DNA from: Apostichopus japonicus
Lineage: Eukaryota > Echinodermata > Holothuroidea > Aspidochirotida > Stichopodidae
NCBI RefSeq assembly: GCF_037975245.1
Contig: NC_092577.1
Location: 30,469,398-30,533,397 of the forward strand
DNA: 64,000 bases
Direction: 5' to 3'
Shown here piece by piece: positions 33,735 through 64,000 of the stretch; the first letter of the stretch is position 1; the number at the start of each line of letters is the position of its first letter. The notes beneath the pieces were generated by a model. That model saw only the letters and a program-made list of their open reading frames with translations, was not told the origin of the DNA and made no database searches. Both the position numbers and the translations under genes were made by a program.

Positions 33735-34494
33735 CTATAGGCCTATATCTGAGTCCCTGGGGTCATTCCGTGACCGACTTGGTGCAATATAATGTGCCCA
33801 ATTCGAAGTAAATTTATTCACAGATTGTTAGTTGTCATGGGTTCGAACAATTGAGGGGTATTCTAACCTGAAACATATGGCAAAATGGGGCTGGGGTTCC
33901 AGTTCGCCGCATCATTTGTCAACTTGCACTGGGTTCTAATTGGAATCACTAATAAAAGAAATAATCCACCAAAAATGAAGGTCGCATGGACTTTATTGCA
34001 GATTTCCTGAGTGACGAATTTGTAATTTTCACACGAAATCACGCAACTAGATGGCTGCTATCCAGCCTGGCAAGAAGCCATCTCCAGCGATCTGGCAGGT
34101 ATTGAAATCTGAAATTTTCTTGGTACGCTGCGCGCCAACCGATGGTCGCGCCCCGCTTAGATAGTACTTACGGCCGGAATACTCGAATCGATTACGTCCC
34201 CCCCCCCCCACGTTGCAAATCGGATTGACGCCCCTGGTTGCAAGCAGACGATCACTTACACTTGATTCAGATCTAACAGTCCATGCCCTTAGAAAGCCTC
34301 AAAAGAAATGTGGTACCTGTGGCCTGTCTCATGCACCACGGCAGTGTCCGGCATATTACGATAAGTGTAGAGCATGTGAAATTTTTGTCAAAGAACAAAG
34401 GCAAAGGTAGATTAGCAACAGAAACCAAGGACAAAAAAAAATCGCAAAACAGGGCCACGCCAAAAACCAAAACGTGAACAGGCAAAGAATCACG
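33437..34494. repeat. duplicated segment, copy 2 (partner 13467-14537)
   Basis: Contains the MITE, the right end of the big hAT element (ending CGCCCCTG at 34226) and the gag zinc-knuckle fragment starting GTTGCAAGCA. Here only the 3' part of the hAT element is present. Confidence 0.85.
34227..34480 (+). pseudogene. Ty3/gypsy-type gag zinc-knuckle fragment, copy 2
   Basis: Nearly identical to 14281-14520, with the same CGTCGLSHAPRQC knuckle and the same frame break after it. Homology stops near 34494. No protease fragment follows. Confidence 0.7.
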
Positions 34495-34636
34495 CACATA
34501 TGCGCAAGGGAGAAGTAGGGGTATGAGACTTTTTCAGTAAGTGCAGGTTGAAAACGCGGAAATGTTTTTCTTTACAATGCAATGCGTGAGTCATTCGTTT
34601 GTGAACTTTTTGGGTAAGGCTTCGTATAAAACCCGT

Positions 34637-34703
34637 CGCTTCTCGGCCTTTTGGCTAAGATCATGTGTATCATCTGTTCCCTTTCGAGGGGAATGCACAC
34701 CTG
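34637..34703 (+). pseudogene. U2 snRNA 5'-end-like sequence (head of a retroposon)
   Basis: CGCTTCTCGGCCTTTTGGC followed by TAAGATCATGTGTATCATCTGTTC matches the first about 45 nt of U2 snRNA (stem I and the branch-site region). The branch-pairing GUAGUA is changed to GUAUCA, and similarity ends at about 34679, so it is not a spliceosomal U2 gene. The unit resumes after the hAT insertion at 35452 and runs to an A10 tract at 35570-35579. ACCCGT occurs just before (34631-34636) and just after (35581-35586), as expected for retroposition. Confidence 0.65.
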
Positions 34704-35451
34704 CAGGGACGTAGCCAGGGGGGGGGGGGCAGTGGGAGCGACTGCTCCCAGTGTCGAAAATATGTTAAAAACTGTTGTATTTTGGTATGTTATTTTGTCA
34801 GTGCTCTTTCGACCTTGAATACTCGTCAGCTCCGTTAACTCGATAATAGTAGTAACATTCAGGCCTACTGATTCAGCTTCTTAGTTTGGCAGATGCAATT
34901 AGCTAAAATTAGCCTATAGCCTATTACAAGCCTGCAGTTGGCCACTGCATAATAAAACACATGCCTACCTAACCGCACTCGATGGAGTGTCACGAAACGT
35001 ATGCACAACGACTACGACAACGTGCGTTCTCATCCTTTCTATGATTCGTCATAAGTTGTTGCACGAACAGCATGTTATGAAGCTAAGCTAGCAATCGTAC
35101 GTGATACGCGCTTCCTATAAATAATTATTACACTGCTAATTATGAAAGTTAATATCATCCATCAGTTAAGTTTGTCAAATGTATTAAAGTCCAGATATTG
35201 GACAATAAACAAGAATCATCCTACTGGAATAAAATTGTAAAAGAGCACTATATGATTGTCTTTCTGATATAATATGTAAAAGATCGAACATGTAAAAGAA
35301 TAATTCAAACTGGAAACAAAATCTGCTGATAATATGATATATATGATAATGATGAAACTGGGAAAACCTTGCACCAGATCTTAGACCCCTCCCCCATATC
35401 AACCGCAAAAATGTGCCAACCCCCCCTTGCAAATTCCTGGCTACGTCGCTG
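34704..35451. mobile_element. non-autonomous hAT-like element, 748 bp, TSD CACACCTG
   Basis: Ends CAGGGACGTAGCCAGG and, reversed, CAGCGACGTAGCCAGG (15 of 16). Perfect 8-bp duplications CACACCTG lie at 34696-34703 and 35452-35459. A poly-G block follows the left end and a poly-C block precedes the right. No transposase. It splits the U2-like retroposon. Confidence 0.88.
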
Positions 35452-35580
35452 CACACCTGACTGCGATCACACAGTCACAGTCCCGATGCAAGGGCGCTGG
35501 GGTTGAGAGCGGATCAGTCGTTCGGTAGTTTGGTTTTCGTGCCCAGGGAATTCCTGGGTGACTTTTCTTAAAAAAAAAAG
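35452..35580 (+). repeat. 3' part of the U2-headed retroposon
   Basis: About 120 bp of unknown body (GCAAGGGCGCTGGGGTTGAG and onwards) ending in TTTTCTTA(A)n, then the second ACCCGT. No similarity to the rest of U2 is seen. Confidence 0.5.
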
Positions 35581-35837
35581 ACCCGTTGAATGTATTTTTG
35601 CTGCAAGTTAACTCTCCTAAAGTTTATGTAAGGTCGCACAATTATGTATTTGACTGACTCCATCATTTTATCTATAAAAAAAAAATAATATGGAATAAGT
35701 CAAATAATAGTTTTCCACCATACAAAATGAACAGGTGTTCTCAATAATATTCATTGCTATTAAAAATTGCGCGTGCGCACTTCCGAATTAACGGCGCGAT
35801 CACACGGGATTAACATGCAACGACCGATCTGACGGGC

Positions 35838-36704
35838 AGACAACCAATGCTAGGAATAGTACAGCATAGTAATAATACTACCCCCTATGAATAAAGCCAA
35901 TAAAAATAACCTCTCGCTACGGTCACGCGCAAATGCACATGAACTTATCATGACTTTGCATGTACACCAAAATTCTTCGTCAAACAATATCGTTGAAATC
36001 GTTTGCTGTCTAACACCTAATTCAGCAAGTTACACAAAAGATATTCCACCTTCGAAGGTCACGGTGAATTCTCTTTGCTAAGACTTAGCGGAGCCTATGG
36101 TTGTGTGGTCTTGGGAGTCCTCAATAACCACTATAAAAAGTAAAAAATCTAGAAAGGGTTTTAACATTTGTTAAACAAAGTTGTCTCAAGACATTCGCCA
36201 GTTCAAACAGTACGTGTATGCGAATCACGACCCACTGCGTGTACGTGTATGTACATGTACATACACATACGCATAGCGTTAGCAAGAATTTCCCAATTCA
36301 GCATCAAAAGTGCAAGACCCAGCCAATGAGAAGCGAGGTATGCAAATGGTGACCTTACCGCGCTGGGAGAAAATTTCGCCGGCGGGCAGCCAACCAATGC
36401 TAGGAATAGTAAAGCATAGTTATTACACTACCTCCTATAAATAAAGTCAATGGAAATAACCTCTCGCTACGGTCACGCGCAAATGCACATGAACTTATCA
36501 TGACTTTGCATGTACACCAAAATCCGTCAAACAATATCGTTGAAATCGTTGGCTGTCTAACACTTCAGCAAGTTACACAAAAGATATTCCACCTTCGAAG
36601 GTAACGGTGAATTTTCTTTGCTAAGACTTAGCGGAGCCTATGGTTGTGTGGTCTTGGGAGTCCTCAATAACCACTATAAAAAGTAAAAAATCTAGAAAGG
36701 GTTA
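35838..36704 (+). repeat. direct duplication of the PABPC-B upstream region (about 547-bp offset)
   Basis: 35838-36160 and 36384-36704 are near-identical: CCAATGCTAGGAATAG, CTCTCGCTACGGTCACGCGC, then GGTTGTGTGGTCTTGGGAGT and CCACTATAAAAAGT. The block at 57040-57100 upstream of PABPC-C has only one diverged version. The second copy immediately precedes the presumed 5' UTR exon. Confidence 0.85.
36675..36682 (+). promoter_or_regulatory. TATA-like box of PABPC unit B
   Basis: TATAAAAA inside CCACTATAAAAAGT. The equivalent in unit C is CCATAAATAG (57083-57090). An identical upstream copy lies near 36134 in the first half of the duplication. Start of transcription would be about 30 bp downstream. 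Inference only. Confidence 0.4.
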
Positions 36705-36794
36705 AAAAGTCGTGCAGAAAATAGTATCATTGGACTTTTTTTCTGTCGGATTGACTTTCATTTTCATTCTTTGAAGCATTTTCTTGACTTAATC
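36700..36794 (+). other. probable 5' UTR exon of PABPC unit B
   Basis: TTTCATTCTTTGAAGCATTTTCTTGACTT is conserved with unit C and is followed in both by a consensus donor ATC|GTAAGTAT (36795; 57204). The matching acceptor CTCTGCAG lies 31-55 bp before the ATG of each gene. The left boundary is estimated from the TATA-like box. Confidence 0.55.
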
Positions 36795-38250
36795 GTAAGT
36801 ATCTCCAATCTTGTTCCGCGTTTTGGATGGTGCCTAAGCTTTTAGCCTAACAATATCCTATGATATGCAACTTGCTGACGGACGATAAAAGGTGTGGTAA
36901 CATACAGCTACCCCCTGTCGCTACGCATAGGCATAGGAGTCCATTTTCCGTGTTAAAACTCTTCCATATTAGTAATGATTTTGGAGCAGTCGTTACAATA
37001 AAAATGATTTTGGGTACAATAATATAAGTTTAACCATTGAAAAACACATTGCAAATTATTTTCCTTTCAGTAGGTGCCCGAAAATTTTTCAGCATATTGC
37101 CCGAATTTTCACAAAAATATTTGGTTGAGGGCTATACCCCCCCTGCTCCTACGCATATTCCCCTACGTACATTTCAAAATTTAAAACTTGTGTGGTAAAA
37201 TGTTAATCCTTCGACTTCAGCTATTCACTGCAATTCTTAATAAAAAATTGCTAAATCTTAAACATATTTCCTCTTTCTTGGCTGATGTAGTTACTGATCA
37301 CCAGGTCGTGGCTGGCTAAGACTACCAGGATATGGTATACGTGCAAGTCAGCTTTATAATTGAACGTAACATCTTGACCAAACCATAATTTTTCTAGAGC
37401 TTTTTCCGATTGAAAACACAGACATCACATTCTCTAGCGACCAATTCCAAACATCAACAATTCTACAAGAAAAGCTGTACTTCATGACATCAAGTCTACA
37501 AGATTTGTTCTGCAGGTTCCAGCATTGACCACGAATATGAGTCGTTGTACTCCAGATGTATAGTAATCTGACCTATATGTGTATATTGAAGGCTTACTTT
37601 GATATCTTAACAGTATTACATTTGACGGACAAGAATATGAAATTTATCAGGGGCATTAGCTGGGCACAGTTATCATGAAAATGACAATGGCACCCAGGCA
37701 GAGTAATGTTCCATGTGAGAGAAAACAAACATAACCCAAAGGTACAAACATTTTATATCATTTATTCTCATTCTTGGAAAAAAGTTCATCAAATCACTTA
37801 TCATTTTTTATATTGCTTCAGACACGAACTGGCCATGAACATGGATAGGCCTGTATTAATTTGAATGTATTATTGTCATCTCAAATAACTAAATACTCTA
37901 TTGTCATTAATAAGATACATTGTTGACTGCACATTTTGTTGTAGCAAAATATTTTCATCTGGCCATAGATGATATACTTAGAAATTGATGCGCCGACTTC
38001 ATTGGTCTTATTCATCTATGTTTAAAGTATTGAGTTGGCAAAGTTCCGCGTGAACATCTAGCTGAAACGTAGCATTTTCTGCACGTGTCCACCGTTTCCT
38101 TTTGAGTTCCTTGCACAAGAAAAAACACTTAACACTCTGGCACAAAATATCAGAATCCTGTTTCTATCCAGAGGTCTTATCATAGTTTGTCTACTAATCT
38201 TTGATGTCTGGCTGATTAAGTTAGGGCCTTTTTCTTTGATTGTTATCTCC
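36795..38250 (+). other. first intron of PABPC unit B
   Basis: Contains a repeat absent from unit C at about 36915-37165 (the TGCCCGAAAATTTTTCAG motif, ending CTGCTCCTACGC, probably an old DNA element). From about 37560 it is collinear with unit C (58514 onward). No coding sequence seen. Confidence 0.55.
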
Positions 38251-38284
38251 TTTTCTCTGCAGTTTGTAAGCCTCTCATCCATAA

Positions 38285-47143
<8,859 letters not shown>

Positions 47144-47712
47144 GTAAGTGAAACCAACTTGCAACCAAGCAATTTCACTCAGTGTTGTTAGTTTCTAAAA
47201 TGCAGCATGGCTTTGTTTGAATGCCATGATGCTGGTGGGGGGGGGGGAGTGGGGTGTGAGTGGGCTTTACCAATGCTCTTTTTCATGGGCTGTTGATTCA
47301 GAAGACTCTTTTGACAAGTTTTTCAGATGTTATTGAAAAGTATGATTTGAGTGTAATTGAAAACTGTATTCTGTATTGCCTTTGTTTATAGGCTTTTAAA
47401 TCCTTAAAGTTCCCCAACATCTGTTGATAGTTCCTGTGAAACATGACCAGTCAGTGTTCTGTTCATCAAAGATCAGAGTTTTATAAAATCAAATATCTGA
47501 AAGAATGTTGTTGGTTTCTTGCAAGTGTATGTGTGTGACACTTTAGTTTGTATGCACGATAACTTAACAAGGGAATGATTGATCAATAGCATACTTGGTG
47601 GGTGGGTGGTCGATAATGAGTTGATCAACCCTATTGATTTTGGTGCTCATATCATGAATATTAATGAGGTCACATGGTCAAATACTTAAAATTGCAATTA
47701 TAATTATTTTAA
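47144..47712. other. 3' flank of PABPC unit B
   Basis: Intron-like sequence collinear with 25753-26330 of unit A. The position where an MLLE acceptor stands in unit A (TTTGTTATAG|GACACG) reads TTTGTTTATAG|GCTTTTAAATCC here, starting a repeat also seen at 25989 and 46026. A GGTGGGTGGGTGGTC unit follows. No coding exon seen. Confidence 0.65.
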
Positions 47713-48055
47713 TGTGTGTGACGCTGTACTTCGCATCTTGCCTCGGTACAGTGTGTGGGTAACATTAATTGTTGTGTGTCAGTTGTGTTGCGGGCCGGGT
47801 GCTTTTTCATTTTAATCAGCCTTTACTCTATTTGCTTCTGTTTTATTCTAATTAATTTGTCACAATAGCAACTGATGACGATTGACGTATATTTGTTTTG
47901 TATAGGATTAAACCCAAAAGTTTCGTTGTTTTCCCTTGAACCTCCTTTGATGTAAATAACAAATTATATATGATTAATTTAAGAATAATTTTTTCTTTGA
48001 AAGAAGGAAGTTGGTAGATTTTTTTTCTTCTTCTTTCTTTTTTCTCACTATCAGT

Positions 48056-48148
48056 GTGAAGATGATACGAATGGTAAAGAATATAATGGCAGATAACTTT
48101 ATGCTGGAGCAGCCTAAAAGAAATCCGAGAGAAGTACTGAGCTGAGAC
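48056..48148 (+). pseudogene. PABPC exon 5 relic, copy 2 (interrupted)
   Basis: Reads CEDDTNGKEYNGR, stop, LYAGAA, stop, KKSERSTEL. It shares one stop with the relic at 27271 and has gained another. The hAT-like element inserted just after it. Confidence 0.8.
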
Positions 48149-48796
48149 CAAGGGCGGCGGAAGCACTTTTAATCTGGGGGGGCACCGACATCAAAGGGCA
48201 CTTTGCAGAAATTCGATTGGACTGATGCAGCCTTATATTTAGTACCCTTTATAACTCTTATTGTATTATCTTATTTGCGTATACACATCACTCCATCAAC
48301 GCCCCCCCCCCCCCCCTCAAGGAAAATATGCATACTAGCACTGCAATGTCCAATGTGCAAATTGGGAAACAAGGAACAAGTTTTCTTTTGAGACAAAATG
48401 AGGTGAAATTATGCTAGTTGCTAATGTAGGAATCTTCCAAATTAGAGTTTATTTCTTGTTAATATCTTAGCAAATTTTTCCATTCGAAATAGCTTTGAGT
48501 TTGACCCACAGAAATTCATTAGAAGTCAGGGGCGTAGCCAGGATTTGCAAAGTTGTATGCACGACTATCTGAGCGGAGCGCCACCATCAGTTTGGCGCGG
48601 AGCGTACAAGAAAAATTTTGGTTTTACAAACCCCTCAGATGGCCGGAAACGGCCCTTCCCGAGTGTTCATTCTGGTTCCCTGGCCTCTTGCTAACTTGAG
48701 ACACCTCAATTTTTATGTAGAAAAAGGGCACATTTTTAACCTGAGGAAAAGTGGGGGGCACGTGCCCCCTGTGCCCCCCCGGTTCCGCCGCCCTTG
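48149..48796. mobile_element. non-autonomous hAT-like element, CAAGGG family copy 2, 648 bp, TSD GCTGAGAC
   Basis: Ends CAAGGGCGGCGGAA on both sides (inverted). Perfect 8-bp duplications GCTGAGAC lie at 48141-48148 and 48797-48804. The paralogous locus at 27357-27370 has a single GCTGAGGC and no insert, giving a true empty site. The interior includes CAGGGGCGTAGCCAGG at 48531-48546 and the GCGGAGCGCCACC core at 48562-48605. Confidence 0.93.
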
Positions 48797-48804
48797 GCTG
48801 AGAC

Positions 48805-51269
48805 TACTTGTACGATATGCGTGAACAAAGCTCTTCAAATATTCTAACCCATTCTTTCAGAACTAAATACCAGTCCTTGATGCCAAATAATCCATGAAGA
48901 CACAGAGGAAATTATTTTACGTAAGGAATTTCGGTTGTTGCTTGCCGAGGAGCGAAAAAAGGTTCTTAGGCAACCTCTGAATTTCTGCTCAGCCTGAACC
49001 GGACTTAAACTCTTTTTATTGCAATTTTACAAGCTGATGGTTCCTTGATGAAAGCAAAAGGAACCTTTGTAATCAGGTCGGTGTGTACGTGTGCATGTGT
49101 ATGTGTGTGACACTTTAGTAGTTTGTATGCACGATAACTCAACAAGGGAATGCTTGATCAATGCCATACTTGGTGGGTGGGTGGTCTATAATGAGATGAT
49201 GAACCCTTTTGATTTTGGTGCTCATATCATGAATATTAATGAGGTCACAGGGTCAAACGTCAAAATCTTCAAATTGCAGTAACTTGGCGTCCATAAGTTG
49301 GGAGTTTCTACAAACTTGGTATGGATATATTGGTAGAACACCTATACATGCTGAGTTGATATCATGCATATTTATGAGGAGGCGGGGCAAAGCATTATTT
49401 TTGTAACAGAAGTTTACTGGATAAGGGAATGATTGGTCAATAACATACTTGGTGGGTGGGTGGTCCATGATGATGAGATAAACCCTATTGATTTTGGTGC
49501 TCATGTAATGAATATTAATGAGGTCATTGGGTCAAATGTGAAATCTTAAAATTCCAGTAACTAGACAATCATATAAGTCACAGTTTCATAAACGTGAGTT
49601 ACGTAGCCTACACAAGGCGATGTGTGTTGCAATTGATAACGTGTGTATTTATGAGGTGTGACTTTGCATTATTTAGGTAAAAACTAACAAGTTCGTATGA
49701 TTAAAAATTTCACCATATTTAGTGAGTAAGTGAACCTAATTGGGTTTTTTTTTTTGCTCATGCCATGACTAATGATGAGTTCACTGGGTGAGGAATTATA
49801 TATCAAACTGCAGTTACTTATGTGGGAAACATATGTTTGATCTTCAACTTGGATTAGTGATATTTGCAGTTAGCAGACACATGCCGATGTGTGCTACAAA
49901 TGGTTCATGCATATTTATGAAGGGCCCTGGCTAGCATTATTTGGTAACAACAGTTTGTACACATAACTTAAGGGAATGCTTCAGCATTACTCACTTGGAG
50001 TGTTCCCTATTAATCAAATCAATGAGCAGCAGCAAGGCACCATGAAATGTTTTCATTCTGGTAACATTATCTATTCTGACATGGAAAGCACGTGTCTGGC
50101 GACTAACGACCACCCACGACAGATCAGGTACGTAGCCAAGTAGGGTTGCACCACCCCCCTCCCCCCTCCTGCACCATTCGCAAAACCATTGTTACACAAG
50201 TTACTGGACACGAATGTTGTGTCCCTCCCTTAAATTGACAGTGATCTTCCAAATGGGTGAGGTGTATTTAATCATCCATGCCACCAGTAAAAATGCTAGA
50301 CTTTCCTAGTAAATGTGATCCGGGATTGAATAGGTCGATCTCTTCTCAAGAAAAAAAGAAGACTAATTGATGAAGCGGACTAAATATTCACATTTCTTAT
50401 CTCAAGATTAACAACTTACAAGAAGCAGAACATTAATACTGGTTTTTAACTATTCATGTTGATATGTAAATGATGTAAATAAATAAGAAAAGAAGCGAGT
50501 AAAGATTAAATAGTTATGAATATATAAATAAAACTGATATTTGCAACAGAAAAATGTTCTTTTGAGACAAAATAAATATCTCATTCCATTTTGCCTAGCT
50601 AGTATTGCAGTCAATATTTCCTTAGCTTTTTCTTTTTAGGAAACTTCTAACAAGCACATATTTTTCTTTCCTTTGAAAGAACAAAGACCGGCAACTTGTT
50701 ACAATGGTGCAGAAGTTGAGGAAAGGACAATATGTTTCATATATTGGTGTACTGGGGCGGACTCAGGCATAAATTGACTGCAAGCTCAGTGATCCAACCG
50801 GCAGGGCTTGGACCTTTAAACAAGGGACACATTAGTTTCTCGCGATTGATATGGCTAATGACATATCACTCCTCATTTCGTAAAGAACAGATATGATCAC
50901 ATCAATGCCATCAGCTGTTTGGAAAGTTACTGTGGGGTTTGTTGGAAAGTCTTCCCCACACATTGGTATTCTTTGGAAGTTTGTGAAAGCTTTAACGTAA
51001 AAAGATCATAAGAACTTCTAGCATATATGGGGGGGGGGGGAGTGGGGGTAGTAGGATGATGACTTTTTTGCACACCCACTTTTGGTCAACATTCTTCTAT
51101 AGAGCATATGTTGATTCTTCTCAGTTTGTCCACAAGTAAGGTCACCAGCAATCCAATTGTAGATTAAAAGGTTCACCATTGACCTGTGACTGTGAAAGAA
51201 TCTCTACCTTTTTGAACACATTTTTGCTTGTTTGTTTTAATCAATGTCTTGCTTTTCTTGAATCATGTT
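48805..51269. other. repeat-rich spacer between PABPC-B and REC114 copy 2
   Basis: Paralogous to 27366-29879, with the same GGTGGGTGGGTGGTC units (49100-49550). No conserved reading frame seen. Confidence 0.6.
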
Positions 51270-54743
<3,474 letters not shown>

Positions 54744-54790
54744 TGTGACTATCGGTCCGAAGAAACACCATACTCAAGTCAAGCCTATCG

Positions 54791-57119
<2,329 letters not shown>

Positions 57120-57203
57120 TCATAAAGAAAAAAGTATCAACGGGCTTTTATCTCTCAGATTGACATTTATTTTCATTCTTTGAAGCATTTTCTTGACTTT
57201 ATC
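57120..57203 (+). other. probable 5' UTR exon of PABPC unit C
   Basis: Conserved with 36700-36794 and ending at donor ATC|GTAAGTAT. Joined to the acceptor CTCTGCAG at 59232-59239, 31 bp before the ATG. Left boundary estimated. Confidence 0.55.
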
Positions 57204-59239
57204 GTAAGTATCTCCAATCTTGTTTCGCTTATGGAATGGGGCCTAAGCCTTTAGCCTAACGTTATCCTGTAATATGCCACTTGCTGACGGACGGTAAAAG
57301 GTGTGGAAACGTGCAGCCATCGCCTACGTACATTGCTATGGCGTGGCGATTGTGAAATGTGGGCAACGTTTCTAACGTTTCGCATATCGAATATTGGGTT
57401 AACATGTTTCAGAAACTCGACTTACAAATGAACATTAACGAAAAATTGTTAGCCAGTGTATATCAATTCCCAAGATTTTATATAAACGAAAGGTTCTGGT
57501 TTAGGCAGGGCCAACGAAGGCCTATTAGTAATACTCTTACGTACTTGTAAGTTGTAGCCTAGTCTATTAAACGTTACTCGCCAGTCTTCATTTTGGCTAG
57601 GCTCCATTTAGCCCACTGACGCTAGCGTTAGGCCTACCGAACATGAGGATATACGCATGGCCTTTTATCAATATCAGTTTGTCATGCCTATCAATTCAAG
57701 GTAGTGTTTCCAATTTGACAAATCAAAAACTACATTGACCCTCCCCCCCCCACCCAATTATATATATTGATAGTAAATAGGCCTACTGTGCTTATTTTAA
57801 AAGGATTCTAAATCGCTGATATTTTGACCAATAAGTAATTAACTTTGCAACTTTCATAGGCCTACAAAAGGAACAATGTTTTTGGTATCGCTATGCCTAG
57901 CCTTCTGGGTGAAATATTTTCTGATATTGAAACCTGTGCATGTTTTGTCATTGTGCATGGCATTCCTTGCAAAAATATTTGGTCAGTTTTTCCCATTCAG
58001 TATCACTCTTTGTGTGGAATGCGTTGTCAGTGTGTACTATTGGAGTTTGTGTAGTGCATTGAGTTTGAGTATTTTGCCCACTGACAATATCTATGACAAA
58101 GAGTTACAGTTAATGCTAACAGGCTGGAATAGGTCCTTTTGTACTCAGTACCGTTCACATGCTTTGTGCAGGTGTAACGCAGAGAGTGATTTTCCAAAAT
58201 TTAAAACTTGTAGGCCCTATGGTAAAATGTAAATCATGCAGTTATTCATTGCTTTTCTCAAATGGACTAAGTTTCTGAGAAAATAAGTTTGAAGGGTACC
58301 TACACTGGTATCAGATTTGTTAAAAAAGCAAGATGCCTTAATGCACAATCAGAATGTTTGCCTGTTCTCATATTGGAATAGCCAGTAACAAGATTTTATT
58401 TTTCAATTTATTTGTTACAACTGTTGTAACTACCCAAAGACCTGGACATTAAGTACATCCACACAAAGACTCGGGTAAGATAGAAAAAAAGGGGCCATGT
58501 CTGAGGAAATCCAGATGTATAGTAATCCGACCTATATGTGTATATTGAAGGTTTACTTTGATATCTACACAGTATTATAACATTTGACATACATGAATAG
58601 TTAATCTGGCATAATTTGTCAGGAGCACTAGTTGGGCACAGTTATTATGAAAATGACAATGGCACTCAGGCAGAGTAATGTTCCATGTGAGAGAAAACAC
58701 ACAAAACCCAAAGGTCCAAACATTTTGTATAATTAATTCTCATTCTTGAAAAGGGAATACATCGAATTGCTTATTATTTGTTTGCAACTGTCTTAATATT
58801 CTTCATATTGCTTCAGACATGAACTGGCCATCAACATGGATAGGCCTGTATTATTGACATCTGAAATAACTAATATACTCTATTGTTATTAAAAAGATAC
58901 ATTGTTGACTGCCCATTTGTAGTAGCAAAATTATTTTCATTTGGCCATAAATGATATCCGTAGAAATTTATGTGCCGACTTCATGGCAATGATGGTCTAA
59001 TGCGATCTACGTGAAAGTATTCGGTTGGCAAATTTCCGCGCGAACATCTAGCCGAAACTTAGTTTATTCTGCACATATCGCCTGTTTCCTTTTGAGTTCC
59101 CTGTGCAAGAAAAAACACTCAACACTCTGCACAAAATATCAGAATCCTGTTTCTATCCAGAGTTTGTCTACTAATTTTTGATGTCTGGCTGATTAATTTA
59201 GGGCCTTTTTCTTTGATTGTTATCTCCTTTTCTCTGCAG
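57204..59239 (+). other. first intron of PABPC unit C
   Basis: Part is collinear with unit B (58514-59239 with 37560-38250). The stretch 57340-58195 is specific to this unit and holds an unrecognised cysteine-rich 118-codon ORF (57876-58232). No gene supported. Confidence 0.5.
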
Positions 59240-59261
59240 TTCGTAAGCCTCTCATCCATAA

Positions 59262-63832
<4,571 letters not shown>

Positions 63833-64000
63833 GTAAGTTATTTGGCTTGTTGATTCATGTGTATTTTTCATGCCCCCTCTACTTCGTTGCTTTTCTCCAG
63901 TGTAGGTTTATGGGCATGCGCAAAGTTGGCCAGGCGCCCCTAGGTAGATTCCTTGCAAATTACCATTCATCTATCAATGGATTGTGCATATCCCAAAGAC
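63833..64000 (+). other. intron 7 of PABPC unit C, cut by the window end
   Basis: Similar to 45650-45800 of unit B, including the GGCCAGG...CCCC stretch. The next exon (linker, compare 46628) would be expected roughly 0.8-1 kb beyond the end. Confidence 0.7.

Noticed and set aside
34637..34703. Functional U2 snRNA gene
   Set aside because: Similarity ends after about 45 nt, the branch-site-pairing bases are altered, and the sequence is interrupted by a transposon.
36915..37165. A further hAT-like element with CATAGGCATAGGAG / CTCCTACGCAT ends
   Set aside because: Terminal repeats match poorly and no convincing 8-bp duplication is present; left as an unclassified old repeat.

Overview
This is eukaryotic nuclear DNA from a marine invertebrate animal. 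GT-AG introns, a three-exon adhesion-GPCR 3' end, PABPC and REC114 genes, hAT, Ty3 and LINE relics, tRNA-type SINEs and long (AT)n tracts all fit. The overall character, including a satellite rich in GGTCAAAGGTCA, suggests a deuterostome such as an echinoderm. That placement is inference, not proof.

Layout. (1) 1-5146 is non-coding, probably intron, with a 92-bp tandem duplication, AT microsatellites and a degenerate GATTGA-type repeat. (2) 5147-7815 (+) holds the last three coding exons of an adhesion GPCR (TM2 to the C-terminus), followed by a repeat-bearing 3' flank to about 8.8 kb. (3) 10.0-16.8 kb is a transposon graveyard. A Ty3-type gag is split by a hAT element (8-bp target duplication), which carries a second hAT-like element, which carries a third. 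A further hAT-like element lies at 15323-16821. (4) 17.4-25.8 kb (+) is the ruined 3' half of a cytoplasmic poly(A)-binding protein gene (unit A). It is inflated by a SINE, a 145-bp satellite and a LINE, and has a duplicated MLLE/linker exon module. (5) 29.9-32.7 kb (-) is a five-exon REC114 copy that has lost exon 2. (6) 33.3-36.7 kb is again transposon rich: a hAT MITE, a gag fragment, and a U2-snRNA-like retroposon split by a hAT element. A tandemly duplicated promoter region follows. (7) 36.7-47.2 kb (+) is PABPC unit B. It is open through eight exons but has lost RRM1 by an in-frame deletion and has no MLLE exon. (8) 51.3-54.7 kb (-) is a complete six-exon REC114. (9) 57.1-63.8 kb (+) is PABPC unit C, intact as far as it goes (RRM1 to RRM4) and cut by the window end.

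The central structure is a tandem array of units of about 20-21 kb. Each unit has a PABPC gene on + and a convergent REC114 gene on -. Paralogous offsets are about 19.97 kb (13467 to 33437), 20.8 kb (27271 to 48056) and 20.98 kb (38294 to 59271). The paralogous units act as natural empty-site controls: the 648-bp hAT-like element at 48149-48796 and the SINE at 18042-18365 are each absent from the matching position in the other unit. PABPC handles mRNA poly(A) tails in the cytoplasm and REC114 promotes meiotic double-strand breaks. Their pairing here is positional, and I see no evidence of a joint pathway.
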